Assembly: GCF_000173775.1 (NCBI RefSeq)
Contig: NZ_ACCD01000033.1
Location: forward strand, 1-42,350
DNA from: Yersinia rohdei ATCC 43380
GTDB lineage: Bacteria; Pseudomonadota; Gammaproteobacteria; Enterobacterales; Enterobacteriaceae
DNA length: 42,350 nucleotides
Reading direction: 5' to 3'
The notes under the pieces are model-generated. The model was not told the origin of the DNA, searched no databases, and worked only from the letters and a program-made list of their open reading frames with translations. Shown here piece after piece: positions 8,685 through 17,333 of this stretch. Both the position numbers and the translations under genes were made by a program. Every line of letters begins with the position of its first letter. Within the stretch, counting starts at the first letter, position 1.

Positions 8685-9329
8685 ATGTATCATAAAATTA
8701 ATGGAAACGAATACCGACGAATCTTTGTTGTTGGTGATCTTCATGGCTGCTATAAAAAGCTGATGGATGTTTTAATTCGTGTGCAATTTGAGCGTTCTAC
8801 TGATCTCGTTGTTTCTGTGGGAGATCTTGCTGATCGAGGTTCACAGAATATTGAATGCTATGAGCTGCTGAATGCATATTGGTTTCATGCTGTTCGTGGC
8901 AATCATGAACAAATGGCCATTGATGTGCTGGCTGGAGGGGAGTTTGATACGTGGATAGCCAACGGTGGACGGTGGTTTTTCTCACTAGATGAATGCAAAA
9001 AACGTCAGGTTGAACAGTTAATTAAGCTAGCGGAAAAGCTGCCGTTGGTCATTGAGGTCAATACTGATAACGGGAAATATGTTATCGCTCATGCCGATTA
9101 CCCATCTGATGAATATGTATACGGAAAAACAGTTAATCAGCAATTAGTCTTATGGAATCGCAAACGTCTGAATGCGGCCATGAAGGGCGAAAGCCAGGAG
9201 ATTACCGGAGCAGATAAATGTATTTTCGGTCATACGCCATTGGTAAGACCGTCGTTATTTAAGAATCAGCTTTATATCGACACCGGTGCGGTGTTTGGTA
9301 ACAGGCTGACTCTGATTCAGATTCAATAA
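8685..9329 (+). CDS. Serine/threonine protein phosphatase, PrpA/PphA type
   Basis: A 214-residue metallophosphatase of the lambda-PP/PrpA family. The three metal and phosphate motifs are intact: GDLHG at residues 17-21, GDLADRG at 46-52 and GNHE at 72-75. Downstream His residues (AHADYPS; FGHTPLV) complete the two-metal site. It is a cytosolic enzyme that removes phosphate from Ser/Thr, or Tyr/His in some members. In E. coli, PrpA/PphA is tied to misfolded-protein and heat-shock signalling; here the role is inferred only from family. AAGGTGG lies upstream of the ATG. The length fits the family (about 216-218). Confidence 0.85.
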   Translation: MYHKINGNEYRRIFVVGDLHGCYKKLMDVLIRVQFERSTDLVVSVGDLADRGSQNIECYELLNAYWFHAVRGNHEQMAIDVLAGGEFDTWIANGGRWFFSLDECKKRQVEQLIKLAEKLPLVIEVNTDNGKYVIAHADYPSDEYVYGKTVNQQLVLWNRKRLNAAMKGESQEITGADKCIFGHTPLVRPSLFKNQLYIDTGAVFGNRLTLIQIQ

Positions 9330-9458
9330 TACAAATTATTCCTAACCCCTTTCAATATATAGGATTATGGATTGTTAGCATAACTTGACCAGTTTGCTCA
9401 AGTTATTGAATAATTTAAATTACTTTTATACATCTGTATGTGTTCAGAAGCCTATCTA

Positions 9459-10424
9459 TCAAAACGAAATAAAGCGCGAAGTATACTTATTCAGTAATAG
9501 GATTCGAGATAACAAGACGGAAGCCGCGAATACTGATAACAGTAGCGTAAACCTCAGAGTAACATCTGATAAGTTATATGCGCTGGAAATAAAGTAGAAA
9601 ATTCCATCATGTAGGATATAAACCCCGATCATCGATGGGCTGATATAGGCTAATAATTTTTTTATCCATTCATGTTTAGTGTCAAAATTATCAAATATCA
9701 CAAATAAACATAAACTCAGTATTAAAACATGCAAGTTATCTAGAAAATAGCTAGCATTCACTGTTTTATACACATAAATCGACATAAAACTTTCGTAGTA
9801 ATACATGGAAATTGCTGTTGGGAGAAGAAGTATTTTGGCTACTAAACGGACTCTCGGTATTTTTGTTATTTTTTGACAAACCTTTGAGTAGAGGAATCTA
9901 CCGGCCATATAATAGAAAATCCAAGTCCATAGTCTAAAGTATTGAGGGAAATCAATTAGATATGGCCTTTCACTGAATGCACTGAAGAGGTCGATAGAAA
10001 TGGAGAATATGACCAAACATGAGAGTGTTATCAGTGTTGTTCTGTTATTTTTTAACACCTTAGATATTATAGGGTTAATTAGGTAGATAATGGCAATGCT
10101 GAATAAAAGCCAACTTTGCAGGAAGTATCCCCGCTTGAAGCCATCTTCATTGATAAAGTAGAAGAGTACGTTCCAGAAGATAATAATACTTATTATTGAT
10201 TTTAGTTTTCTTAAGATATCTTTTTGATCTATTTCATCATTTGAGTCTATGTAGCCAATGATCATAAAGAATAATGGGGTGGCGATAATGGATAAAAAAT
10301 ACAAAACACTCATTACTTCACCACCTAAAAAACACTGTTCAGTACAGGTTTTACTGGCAGAGTAAAAAGTAACGGCAGAAAAACAACTTAATGTTTTGAG
10401 GGCATGTAAACCGACATTTCTCAT
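9459..10424 (-). CDS. Membrane acyltransferase-3 family protein with altered catalytic motif
   Basis: A 321-residue polytopic membrane protein with about ten hydrophobic segments. Its layout and motifs (PLFFMIIGY near residue 50, FYYMAGRFLY in the middle, IGVYILHD near the C-terminus) fit O-acyltransferases of the WecH/OafA type, which acetylate surface polysaccharides. In the first helix the family's R-x10-H motif is replaced: aligned with WecH (LRGIACLMVVMIHT), this protein reads LKTLSCFSAVTFYS, i.e. K-x10-Y. The His is regarded as catalytic in the family, so activity is doubtful or different. The gene is AT-rich compared with its neighbours, suggesting transfer. No close ribosome site is seen before the ATG at 10424. 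Confidence 0.75.
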   Translation of the reverse strand: MRNVGLHALKTLSCFSAVTFYSASKTCTEQCFLGGEVMSVLYFLSIIATPLFFMIIGYIDSNDEIDQKDILRKLKSIISIIIFWNVLFYFINEDGFKRGYFLQSWLLFSIAIIYLINPIISKVLKNNRTTLITLSCLVIFSISIDLFSAFSERPYLIDFPQYFRLWTWIFYYMAGRFLYSKVCQKITKIPRVRLVAKILLLPTAISMYYYESFMSIYVYKTVNASYFLDNLHVLILSLCLFVIFDNFDTKHEWIKKLLAYISPSMIGVYILHDGIFYFISSAYNLSDVTLRFTLLLSVFAASVLLSRILLLNKYTSRFISF

Positions 10425-10782
10425 AGAGTTGTCTGACTTAGGAAAAGGTTAGATAAGACACGCAGTGTTATATGGCTTTGGGAGAGCATCTGAACTTTCC
10501 TATTAGGTTACTAATTATTATATATTTTTACATACAATCTCAATACTGTCACGTTCGGTACATTTAACGATGAATAAAGTATCAGGAAATATCTTGTAAA
10601 TAAAAGGACGATTCCTACACTTTTTGGTAATGGCTTCCTATTTATCTCACTCTTTCCCTGTGGTCTACTTAAATGTAGGGTGGGAGCTCCGCTATCTTTA
10701 TAATTATTAATACTTTTTTTATCATAAAGAGATATGAGTGAACAATTCATAGGGTGCTAAAGCACTAACGGGTGTGGCCAAT
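10425..10782. other. AT-rich intergenic region between divergent genes
   Basis: It lies between the acyltransferase (leftward) and the LuxR-type regulator (rightward), so it probably contains both promoters. A 79-codon minus-strand frame (10511-10750) has no homology I recognise and no ribosome site, and was rejected. No repeat or RNA gene was recognised. Confidence 0.4.
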
Positions 10783-11385
10783 ATGATAAGTTGTATGATA
10801 GTTGATAACGATAAATATCAAACATTAGGTATGGTAGCTATCGTAAAAAAGATATTCAGATCCTTAGGGGTTAACAAAGAGATTAAATTCTATCGGAAAG
10901 CTTTTTATTCTGCCAATGTCATTTTTATTGGAGTCGATGAGTTCAGTTTCTTTGACGCGCTAAAACGTCTTGATAAAACACCTCCAGAAGCCGATGTTTT
11001 CTTGATTTGCGATGCCAGACTAAATAGCTTTTTACAGGGCATACCTCGATTCAGTAATGTGACCATGATTTTCAGAGAAGATTCTGTCGATACCGCCACG
11101 AACAAGATTACTTCGGTGCTTAAACGCAAGCTCCGTGGGCTTAAAGATAATTTAGCCGAGTGTAAAGCCGCTAAGATATTGAGCCAGGAATCATCTGAGC
11201 GGCAGTATTTAACGCCAAATGAAAATATTGTGCTGAAGTTATTTAATGAAGGTTTTTCGGGCGGTGATATTGCCAAAATTTTGAAAAAAAGTGAAAAGAC
11301 AGTGAGTGGGCAAAAACGCTCAGCTATGAAAAAATTGGGTGCCAGAACGGATGTTGAGTTAATTAAAATGTTTATGTTCAGATAG
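10783..11385 (+). CDS. LuxR/RcsA-type transcriptional regulator with degenerate receiver
   Basis: About 200 residues. The C-terminal GerE/LuxR helix-turn-helix (about 135-195) is clear: LTPNENIVLKLFNEGFSGGD, IAKILKKSEKTVSGQKR and AMKKLGARTDVELIK. The N-terminal part looks like a receiver (CMIVDNDKYQTLGM; ADVFLICDAR), but the usual phospho-acceptor pattern is not evident, as in RcsA, BglJ or EcpR. It is therefore probably an auxiliary regulator that does not depend on phosphorylation. The start is ATG 10783 with CGGGTG upstream; a GTG at 10774 would add three residues. No sensor kinase is adjacent. The targets could be the divergent acyltransferase or surface genes nearby (inference). Confidence 0.75.
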   Translation: MISCMIVDNDKYQTLGMVAIVKKIFRSLGVNKEIKFYRKAFYSANVIFIGVDEFSFFDALKRLDKTPPEADVFLICDARLNSFLQGIPRFSNVTMIFREDSVDTATNKITSVLKRKLRGLKDNLAECKAAKILSQESSERQYLTPNENIVLKLFNEGFSGGDIAKILKKSEKTVSGQKRSAMKKLGARTDVELIKMFMFR

Positions 11386-11509
11386 TTAATATAAAAAATG
11401 AACTGGATTTTTTGGTTACTTTTTTCGTCTACACCAGAGAATATCAAAGGGATTTTTTGTGCTAGCGGGCAGGGATGCTAGCAATCAACACTGCGGGGAA
11501 GAGGCCCGG

Positions 11510-11540
11510 ACAGCCCCAAGTTTATCTGGGGCTGTTTATT
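11510..11540 (+). terminator. Rho-independent terminator-like hairpin
   Basis: The 9-bp stem acagcccca/tggggctgt (11510-11518 and 11527-11535) is followed by TTATT. It lies about 125 bases after the LuxR gene and between convergent genes. A second small stem, gctagc...gctagc (11461-11482), lies just upstream. Confidence 0.55.
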
Positions 11541-11581
11541 GGCAGCGATATCAAATAGCTTCAGTAACAACAGAATTAGTA

Positions 11582-12064
11582 TTAAATGCTTTTTAGCTTC
11601 GCTAATGTGCTGTCGATATCAACTTCATGATCAGAAAATGTGTAAGTGACATTTTGGAATGTGGTAATTGACAACATTCTCAATGGCACAGTTTTCTCTG
11701 AAATATCTTCTTCCTGTGGTCGGATTTTATTCATCAGTAAATTTACTGAGAGTACCGTATTGGCTTTATCAACTTCAGCCTGTGCAGGAACTTCTTTAGT
11801 AAAGGTATTAAATGATTTGATGCTAGTGAGTTTGATTCTCTCATTGGCAATGAATATATACTTGCTCTCAATTGCCACTTTCACCGCAAAAGCTGATAAC
11901 CCTTTAGTATTGGTTGTTGGTTCGAAGGTAACTTCCGCACCTTTTTTGATCATCTCGGGATTAGCAACTTTAATAACGTGAAAATAACGGTTATCTCCGT
12001 TCTCATCGGTGATAAAACCAAAGCCTTTATCTTCAAAAAAAGTTGTTATTCTACCGTTCATCAT
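11582..12064 (-). CDS. Cold-shock-domain protein with C-terminal extension
   Basis: About 160 residues. The N-terminus (1-65) is a cold-shock domain: MNGRITTFFEDKGFGFITDE carries RNP1-like KGFGFI, and the RNP2 region reads YFHVIKV in place of the usual VFVHFS. The remaining 95 residues (KYIFIANERIKLTSIKSF... and ITTFQNVTYTFSDHEVDIDS) form a domain I cannot name; TFQNVTYTF and EVDID look like conserved elements. A role in nucleic-acid binding is inferred from the first domain. The start was set at the MMNGR position because the domain begins there; the frame continues to 12187. The gene is divergent from cspE, so the two cold-shock-domain genes share an upstream region. Confidence 0.65.
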   Translation of the reverse strand: MMNGRITTFFEDKGFGFITDENGDNRYFHVIKVANPEMIKKGAEVTFEPTTNTKGLSAFAVKVAIESKYIFIANERIKLTSIKSFNTFTKEVPAQAEVDKANTVLSVNLLMNKIRPQEEDISEKTVPLRMLSITTFQNVTYTFSDHEVDIDSTLAKLKSI

Positions 12065-12337
12065 GCATCTCATATTTGCGTATCCAATAGATAAGTATAA
12101 TACAGGGGAATCGCTTGCAGATACAGTCTGGCGGTTTTGTGACGTTTTTTCGCCACAGTATCGCTGGGGGGTAAAACGAGAAAACATGGGTTTATGTGCT
12201 ATAAATTGAGCGGTAAAGGTGGGTTTTTCACTTTTTCTCTATTTTTTGTGATCTCTGCCGTGGACAAAAAACGGTTCTATTGCTGTACTGTATCTGACAC
12301 ACATTTTGTGTCCAACATTCACGTAAAGGTAAGTTTG

Positions 12338-12547
12338 ATGTCTAAGATTAAAGGTAGCGTTAAGTGGTTCAATGAAGCTAAAGGCTTTGGTTTCATCACC
12401 CCTGAAGATGGCAGTAAGGACGTTTTCGTTCATTTCTCAGCCATCGCTAGCAATGGTTTCAAAACGCTTGCTGAAGGCCAGCGTGTAGAGTTTGAAATCA
12501 CGAGCGGTGCCAAAGGGCCATCTGCTGCTAATGTTATCGCTATCTAA
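12338..12547 (+). CDS. cspE: Cold-shock-like protein CspE
   Basis: A 69-residue single cold-shock domain protein that binds single-stranded RNA/DNA and acts as an RNA chaperone and antiterminator. RNP1 KGFGFITP and RNP2 DVFVHFSAI are intact, as are KGSVKWFN and the [10 protein letters not shown] tail. It is nearly identical to E. coli CspE. AAAGG lies 8 bases before the ATG. crcB lies beside it, as in E. coli. The stop is followed within 17 bases by a strong terminator. The unoccupied leader upstream is long enough for the structured 5' UTR usual for csp mRNAs. Confidence 0.95.
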   Translation: MSKIKGSVKWFNEAKGFGFITPEDGSKDVFVHFSAIASNGFKTLAEGQRVEFEITSGAKGPSAANVIAI

Positions 12548-12563
12548 GTAGCCCATATTTCTT

Positions 12564-12590
12564 AAAACCCGCCTAATGGGCGGGTTTTTT
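12564..12590 (+). terminator. Rho-independent terminator of cspE
   Basis: The GC-rich stem acccgcc/ggcgggt (12567-12573 and 12579-12585) is followed by six T residues, directly after cspE. Confidence 0.9.
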
Positions 12591-12812
12591 ATTGCTAGCA
12601 TTGAATTAGCGCCAGAAAGAATGTGGGCTAAAAGAGATATGTTTTTAAGAAAGTGAGAGTGATAAGCAGGCAAAAAAACACTGTCAGCCACTCGATTCGG
12701 GTCTTAGGTAAACTAAACATCGAGCCTTTTTCGTGCATCAGTCACCCCAATGGTTCACTGTTCTCTGCTAAATAATTATCCGTCGCGAAGATTAAGAAAA
12801 CATTAAGGCGCG

Positions 12813-12840
12813 GCAATCAGTGTGTAGCAATCAGTGTGTG
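12813..12840. repeat. 14-bp tandem duplication spanning the crcB stop codon
   Basis: Two adjacent copies, gcaatcagtgtgta and gcaatcagtgtgtg, differ only at the last base. The crcB stop (TGA on the minus strand, 12831-12833) is in the right copy. The left copy lies just after the gene. Confidence 0.9.
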
Positions 12841-13214
12841 GCAAAATAATTGACCAACACAAAAGCTAGCATCGTCATCGCGAGTGACCCCGCCAGATTA
12901 ATTAGGACAGTTCCAGCAGCCCATGCCAATTTCCCATCCTGAATTAAATAGACGACCTCAACTGAGAAAGTCGAAAATGTGGTCAAACCGCCACAGAACC
13001 CGGTAGTTATCAGTAATTTCCAAACAGGATCAATATGCGTAATACGGGTAAATAGTGCTAAGGTTAGACCGATAATAAAAGCACCCGTCAGGTTTACAAT
13101 AAGTGTTCCTATCGGAATATTACTTGAAAGGGGGTTTAGTTTTATACTGAGTAGCCAGCGAGCCACGCTACCCATTCCTCCCCCAATAAATACTGCAAAC
13201 AATGTATTAAACAT
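12831..13214 (-). CDS. crcB: Fluoride exporter CrcB (FluC)
   Basis: A 127-residue small membrane protein with four hydrophobic helices, which works as a dual-topology dimeric fluoride channel. Family motifs: [24 protein letters not shown] and [13 protein letters not shown], the latter with the Gly/Thr/Ser-rich helix break that lines the fluoride path. Start ATG 13214 has AAAGG at a spacing of 6; a longer frame to 13271 would add an unlikely basic extension. It sits beside cspE as in E. coli. I saw no clear fluoride riboswitch in the short upstream stretch. Confidence 0.93.
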   Translation of the reverse strand: MFNTLFAVFIGGGMGSVARWLLSIKLNPLSSNIPIGTLIVNLTGAFIIGLTLALFTRITHIDPVWKLLITTGFCGGLTTFSTFSVEVVYLIQDGKLAWAAGTVLINLAGSLAMTMLAFVLVNYFATH

Positions 13215-13289
13215 AAATACCTTTCTTATGGTTACCCGCGATGCGAGTACCTGGTTGCCGTTTCTCTGCATATTGAAACTATTTAATAT

Positions 13290-14342
13290 TTAACTCGCTA
13301 ATTCAATACGATTACGGCCATTATCTTTTGCCAAATAGAGTGCTGAGTCTGCGGCTTTTAACCACTGTTGATAGTTAATCATGTCGTGCCGGTAGTCGGC
13401 AATACCTGCGCTAACTCTGAGTTGCAGGAGGGGGGCTTGGGTAAACACTAAACCGGCCAGTTTTTCCTGGATTCTGACTAATACTTCACGTGTTTGTTCA
13501 GCTGTTGTGTTGGGTAAAATAGCACCAAACTCATCGCCGCCATAACGGCCCACAATATCAATAGCACGTAACCCCAGCAATAATTCTTCGGCAAGCACCG
13601 TAATGGCCTCATCGCCCACCGCATGGCCAAAGGTATCATTAATAGATTTGAAGTTATCAATATCGAGTAGAATCAGTGTGGCTCCGTGCTGATAGCGCCG
13701 ACAACTATCAAATTGATTATGTAATTGATGCTCCCAATGCCTGCGGTTATACAATCCGGTTAATCCATCTCTTACGCTAATACGTAATAGCTCTTCTTTG
13801 TTTTCGGCCAGACGTCTGGCAGTCCTATAGGTGACTAATCCGAGCAGGGAAGGATAGATGACTATCATGGGGAGGCAGGCATAGACTTGGAGCGATGAGG
13901 TTTCGGGTTTAAAGGGTAAATTAAATATCCATGCGGTCAGTAAACTACAGGCGATTTGTAATGCCAGGCCTTTATAAAAAACGGTTTTTCCACCAGATGC
14001 AATATTGTTCATGCTCATCATGGAGAGAATAACGACGGAGGGCAGGGCATTAAATGACATTATTGCGACCCAAACACCACCCAGTGCTGAGTCTATTTTC
14101 ATATTTGTTATTTCTTGATCAAAGGGCTGTTCAGAACGTAGAGCGAGAAGATAGGCTATATGTGGCCAAGCTAGCCCATTGATGACCAGCATCAACCATA
14201 GCCATATCTCAGCATTCTGTGCGTAGAGCACGGAGCCAACACACAAAACACCAATACCTAAGCCAAATATTCGCGGTAAATACGTCCTTTTAGCAAAACT
14301 TAATCCAGCTCGGCGGGTATTTATCCTAATTGAATAAGGCAA
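13290..14342 (-). CDS. MASE2-GGDEF diguanylate cyclase (AdrA/DgcC-like)
   Basis: A 350-residue inner-membrane enzyme making cyclic di-GMP from two GTP. The N-terminal MASE2 sensor (about 10-170) starts with the characteristic RxxxxxTYLPRIFG and has several membrane segments. The GGDEF domain (about 185-345) has DGLTGLYNRR, DIDNFKSIND, active-site GGDEF and, five residues before it, RAID, an intact RxxD inhibitory site. MASE2-GGDEF proteins include AdrA/DgcC, which switches on cellulose production. The start appears to be TTG 14342, with AGGGAG 7 bases upstream; no in-frame ATG gives a complete MASE2. It occupies the place of ybeM in E. coli, between crcB and tatE. Confidence 0.88.
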   Translation of the reverse strand: MPYSIRINTRRAGLSFAKRTYLPRIFGLGIGVLCVGSVLYAQNAEIWLWLMLVINGLAWPHIAYLLALRSEQPFDQEITNMKIDSALGGVWVAIMSFNALPSVVILSMMSMNNIASGGKTVFYKGLALQIACSLLTAWIFNLPFKPETSSLQVYACLPMIVIYPSLLGLVTYRTARRLAENKEELLRISVRDGLTGLYNRRHWEHQLHNQFDSCRRYQHGATLILLDIDNFKSINDTFGHAVGDEAITVLAEELLLGLRAIDIVGRYGGDEFGAILPNTTAEQTREVLVRIQEKLAGLVFTQAPLLQLRVSAGIADYRHDMINYQQWLKAADSALYLAKDNGRNRIELAS

Positions 14343-14545
14343 TTGGCGACTCCCTCATTTTTATGATTTGGGGGGATGTTAACGGCAATGTCTCATCCGG
14401 AGTGACTCAAAACTAAGTCAAGGCAGTCTCTTAAGTAAATCATAGTTCACTAACTAAATCTGTTACATATTACTGTTGTTTTATTCGATAATTTATTCGT
14501 AAATAGCGCATTATTTAATAAACAGTGCTAACCAAGAAGGTGAGT

Positions 14546-14749
14546 ATGGAAGGTATCAGTATTACCAAATTACTGGTTGTCGGCATATTGATTGTGTTGT
14601 TGTTCGGTACCAGCAAATTACGCACGTTAGGTGCAGATTTAGGCGCTGCGCTGAAAGGTTTCAAAAAAGCTATGGGTAATGATGATGTGCCCCCAGCGAG
14701 TACCACCGCTGAATCTAAAGCGATACCGCCTATCGAGCATAAAGACTGA
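14546..14749 (+). CDS. tatE: Sec-independent translocase component TatE
   Basis: A 67-residue TatA-family protein, the same length as E. coli TatE. One N-terminal membrane helix (residues 5-20), then the FGTSKLRTLG hinge and the amphipathic helix ADLGAALKGFKKAM. These proteins form the pore-like oligomer of the twin-arginine pathway with TatBC. The ATG at 14546 has AGAAGGTGAG upstream. The gene is divergent from the cyclase and convergent with lipA. The Pro/Glu-rich C-terminal tail is variable in the family. Confidence 0.93.
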   Translation: MEGISITKLLVVGILIVLLFGTSKLRTLGADLGAALKGFKKAMGNDDVPPASTTAESKAIPPIEHKD

Positions 14750-14751
14750 TA

Positions 14752-14783
14752 AAAAAATGGATCTTCAATGAAGATCCATTTTT
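14752..14783. terminator. Bidirectional terminator between tatE and lipA
   Basis: The long stem aaatggatcttc/gaagatccattt with loop aat has an A run on the left and a T run on the right, so it can stop transcription from both sides. Confidence 0.85.
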
Positions 14784-14856
14784 GTCTGCTGTGGGTTGAA
14801 ATGTAATAAATTATTTCAGCCGGTTCGGCCTGAACACCCGTCCAGGCTTAGCTTCT

Positions 14857-15822
14857 TTATTTTACTTCTAACCCTTTTGCTTGCAGATCAGCATGATAAG
14901 AGGAGCGCACAAACGGGCCGCAAGCTGCATGGGTAAAGCCCATCGCCATGGCTTCTGCTTTCATCTCGTCAAACTCCGCCGGGCTGACATAACGCTGTAC
15001 CGGTAAATGGTGGCGGCTAGGCTGCAAATATTGCCCTAGCGTCAACATAGTGACTCCGTGACGGCGTAAATCGCGCATTACTTCTACGATTTCGGCATTT
15101 GTCTCACCCAAACCGACCATTAAACCAGATTTAGTTGGGATCTCTGGGTGAGCTTCTTTAAAGCGCTCTAATAATTTCAGCGACCATTCATAGTTAGCCC
15201 CTGGACGAACCTGGCGATATACCCGAGGAACGTTTTCCAGATTGTGGTTAAACACATCTGGTGGCGTTACAGTCAAGATATCTAACGCGCGATCCATACG
15301 GCCACGGAAATCGGGCACCAGTGTTTCAATCTTAATCGTTGGATTTTTGGCACGAATAGCCGCGATGCAATCTGCAAAGTGCTGGGCACCGCCATCGCGC
15401 AGGTCATCACGGTCAACAGAGGTGATAACCACGTAGCGCAGCCCCATATCTTTAATGGTCTGAGCCAGTTTCTCTGGTTCATTGGCATCCGGTGTTACCG
15501 GGCGGCCATGGGCCACGTCGCAGAATGGGCAACGGCGAGTACAAATTGCGCCGAGGATCATAAAGGTCGCGGTACCGTGGTTAAAGCACTCCGACAGGTT
15601 AGGGCAAGATGCCTCTTCGCAAACCGAGTGCAGACCGTTTTTACGCATTGCTGCTTTAATACCCTGAATACGGCTGGAGTCAGCGGGGAGCTTGATTTTC
15701 ATCCATTCGGGTTTACGTAGTAGCTCCTGGCGTTCAGTAACCACGGTTTTAATCGGGATTAACGCCATTTTATCTGCGTCGCGGTATTTGACGCCGCGTT
15801 CCATCTGAATCGGTTTGCTCAT
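14857..15822 (-). CDS. lipA: Lipoyl synthase LipA
   Basis: A 321-residue radical-SAM enzyme that inserts two sulfurs into octanoyl groups on lipoyl domains. Two iron-sulfur sites are visible: the auxiliary cluster [12 protein letters not shown] and the SAM cluster CTRRCPFC. GDLxDGG-like [11 protein letters not shown] and the C-terminal RSSY motif are also present. Length and sequence match E. coli LipA along the whole protein. It lies after lipB on the same strand, with a 189-base gap that contains an AT-rich, TATAAT-bearing stretch (15923-15928), so it may have its own promoter. E. coli ybeF, which separates the two genes there, is absent. Confidence 0.97.
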   Translation of the reverse strand: MSKPIQMERGVKYRDADKMALIPIKTVVTERQELLRKPEWMKIKLPADSSRIQGIKAAMRKNGLHSVCEEASCPNLSECFNHGTATFMILGAICTRRCPFCDVAHGRPVTPDANEPEKLAQTIKDMGLRYVVITSVDRDDLRDGGAQHFADCIAAIRAKNPTIKIETLVPDFRGRMDRALDILTVTPPDVFNHNLENVPRVYRQVRPGANYEWSLKLLERFKEAHPEIPTKSGLMVGLGETNAEIVEVMRDLRRHGVTMLTLGQYLQPSRHHLPVQRYVSPAEFDEMKAEAMAMGFTHAACGPFVRSSYHADLQAKGLEVK

Positions 15823-16011
15823 AATCTTGCTGGTTCCAGTTCTGAATCTCTCAATTTGAGATTTTTCATTAAATTCAACGGGATGTGGCGTTCGTTAAAA
15901 AATATTTGAAAATTGTTTAAAAATTATATCATCTTTAGCCCACCCCATTCAGCCCTAATTATTTTGTGTATACTGAAAGTGGTGCATTATTAGTGGCTTA
16001 AGTTGGGTAAT

Positions 16012-16695
16012 TTACACTCGGTCAGATGAGACATAATCAGCCAGTGACCAAGGCTGTGATTCTACCTCGGGATAACCTAACTGACGGGTGAATTCGTGCA
16101 CTAATACCGGTTGGATATCCGCAACAGTGACTCCGGCAGTTAGCGCACTGACTTGGGTCATTTGCATGCCGGCATATCCACAAGGATTAATCCGCTGAAA
16201 GGGCTCAAGATCCATATTAATGTTTAATGCCAGACCATGAAACGAACAACCCCGACGAATGCGTAATCCTAACGAACATATCTTCTGTTGGCCGACATAT
16301 ACCCCCGGTGCATCCGGGCGAGCTTGTGACTCAATATCAAAATGGGCCAGTGTTTGTATCACGGTATTCTCAATCGCGGTGACTAATTGGCGCACACCTA
16401 CTTTGGCACGTTTGAGGTCAATCATGACATACATAACTTGCTGACCTGGGCCGTGGTAGGTGACCTGACCCCCGCGATCACTTTGAATAACCGGTATGTT
16501 ACCGGGCATGAGAACATGTTCGGCTTTCCCCGCCTGACCCTGAGTAAAAACGTGCTGATGTTCAACCAGCCAGATTTCATCTGCACTGGACTCAGTGCGA
16601 AACTCAGTGAAATTATGCATGGCTTGAGATACAGGGACATAGGGTTGTAACCCGAGCTGGCGTAAAATTAACTTATGTTGTTGCAAGCGAGGCAT
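16012..16695 (-). CDS. lipB: Octanoyltransferase LipB
   Basis: A 227-residue enzyme moving octanoate from acyl carrier protein to the lipoyl domains of pyruvate and 2-oxoglutarate dehydrogenases and the glycine cleavage system. [12 protein letters not shown], the catalytic Lys in GQQKICSLG and the catalytic Cys in [10 protein letters not shown] are all present. It acts just before LipA in the same pathway. It lies downstream of ybeD on the same strand, with a terminator-like hairpin between (16832-16859). Confidence 0.96.
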   Translation of the reverse strand: MPRLQQHKLILRQLGLQPYVPVSQAMHNFTEFRTESSADEIWLVEHQHVFTQGQAGKAEHVLMPGNIPVIQSDRGGQVTYHGPGQQVMYVMIDLKRAKVGVRQLVTAIENTVIQTLAHFDIESQARPDAPGVYVGQQKICSLGLRIRRGCSFHGLALNINMDLEPFQRINPCGYAGMQMTQVSALTAGVTVADIQPVLVHEFTRQLGYPEVESQPWSLADYVSSDRV

Positions 16696-16821
16696 CTTCT
16701 GGTTACAGAAAGGTTGGCGTCAGTATACCAGTCCAGCAGTATGGGGCTAGTATTTTGATATTTTAAAAATAGATTTGGCTTTTTAAAATAAGCTTAATGG
16801 CACAGGATTGTGGGGTGAAAG

Positions 16822-16859
16822 ACAAAAATAAGGCCCGGAGAGAATAATCTGTCCAGGCC
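16822..16859 (-). terminator. Terminator after ybeD
   Basis: On the minus strand, GGCCTGGA pairs with TCCGGGCC (16859-16852 and 16839-16832; one G-T pair), followed by TTATTTTTG. It lies in the ybeD-lipB spacer. Confidence 0.65.
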
Positions 16860-16938
16860 ATTATGGGGCGGTTTTGAATCAATGGGATGTTTTACCTATG
16901 GGCTATTTAATAAAAAACCTAAAGTAAAATGAGCTGAA

Positions 16939-17202
16939 TTACAGCACCATCCGCACCAGTTCTAAATTACCCAACTCTTCATACAGTGTTTCAACCTGAT
17001 CAATATGGGTTGCTGTAATCGTGATGGAAACAGAGTGATAATTGCCTTTGCTGCTCGGTTTTACTTGCGGGGTATAATCACCCGGAGCATGGCGCTGTAC
17101 CACTTCAACCACCTGGTTAACTAGTTGAGGTTCAGCAATGCCCATTACCTTGTAGGTAAAAGAGCAAGGGAACTCAAGCAGTTCGTTCAGTTTAGTTTTC
17201 AT
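16939..17202 (-). CDS. ybeD: YbeD family protein (DUF493)
   Basis: An 87-residue ACT-like ferredoxin-fold protein, almost identical to E. coli Ybe[21 protein letters not shown] at the start, [13 protein letters not shown] in the centre and VRMVL at the end. The family is structurally like an allosteric regulatory domain, and its biochemical role is not settled. Its conserved place between dacA and lipB is kept. Confidence 0.93.
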   Translation of the reverse strand: MKTKLNELLEFPCSFTYKVMGIAEPQLVNQVVEVVQRHAPGDYTPQVKPSSKGNYHSVSITITATHIDQVETLYEELGNLELVRMVL

Positions 17203-17262
17203 GTTCGCTCCTGGGTTGTCGCCGGAAGAATCAGTATGAAGTATATCCGACTCTCAAATTAT

Positions 17263-17283
17263 AACTCCCGCAGTGCGGGAGTT
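17263..17283 (-). terminator. Hairpin between dacA and ybeD
   Basis: The 9-bp stem aactcccgc/gcgggagtt with a 3-base loop lies about 50 bases after dacA. The following minus-strand bases (ATAATTTG) are only weakly T-rich, so termination may be partial. Confidence 0.5.
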
Positions 17284-17333
17284 TCACATTATTTTTAATA
17301 TGGGGTCGGTTTGCTGATTTTCAAGTCAGGACA

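Noticed and set aside
10511-10750. A 79-codon minus-strand open frame in the acyltransferase-LuxR spacer
   Set aside because: No ribosome site, no recognised similarity, AT-rich with odd composition, and it would occupy the expected promoters.
13215-13289. Possible fluoride riboswitch before crcB
   Set aside because: The upstream stretch is short and lacks the conserved elements I expect of that class.
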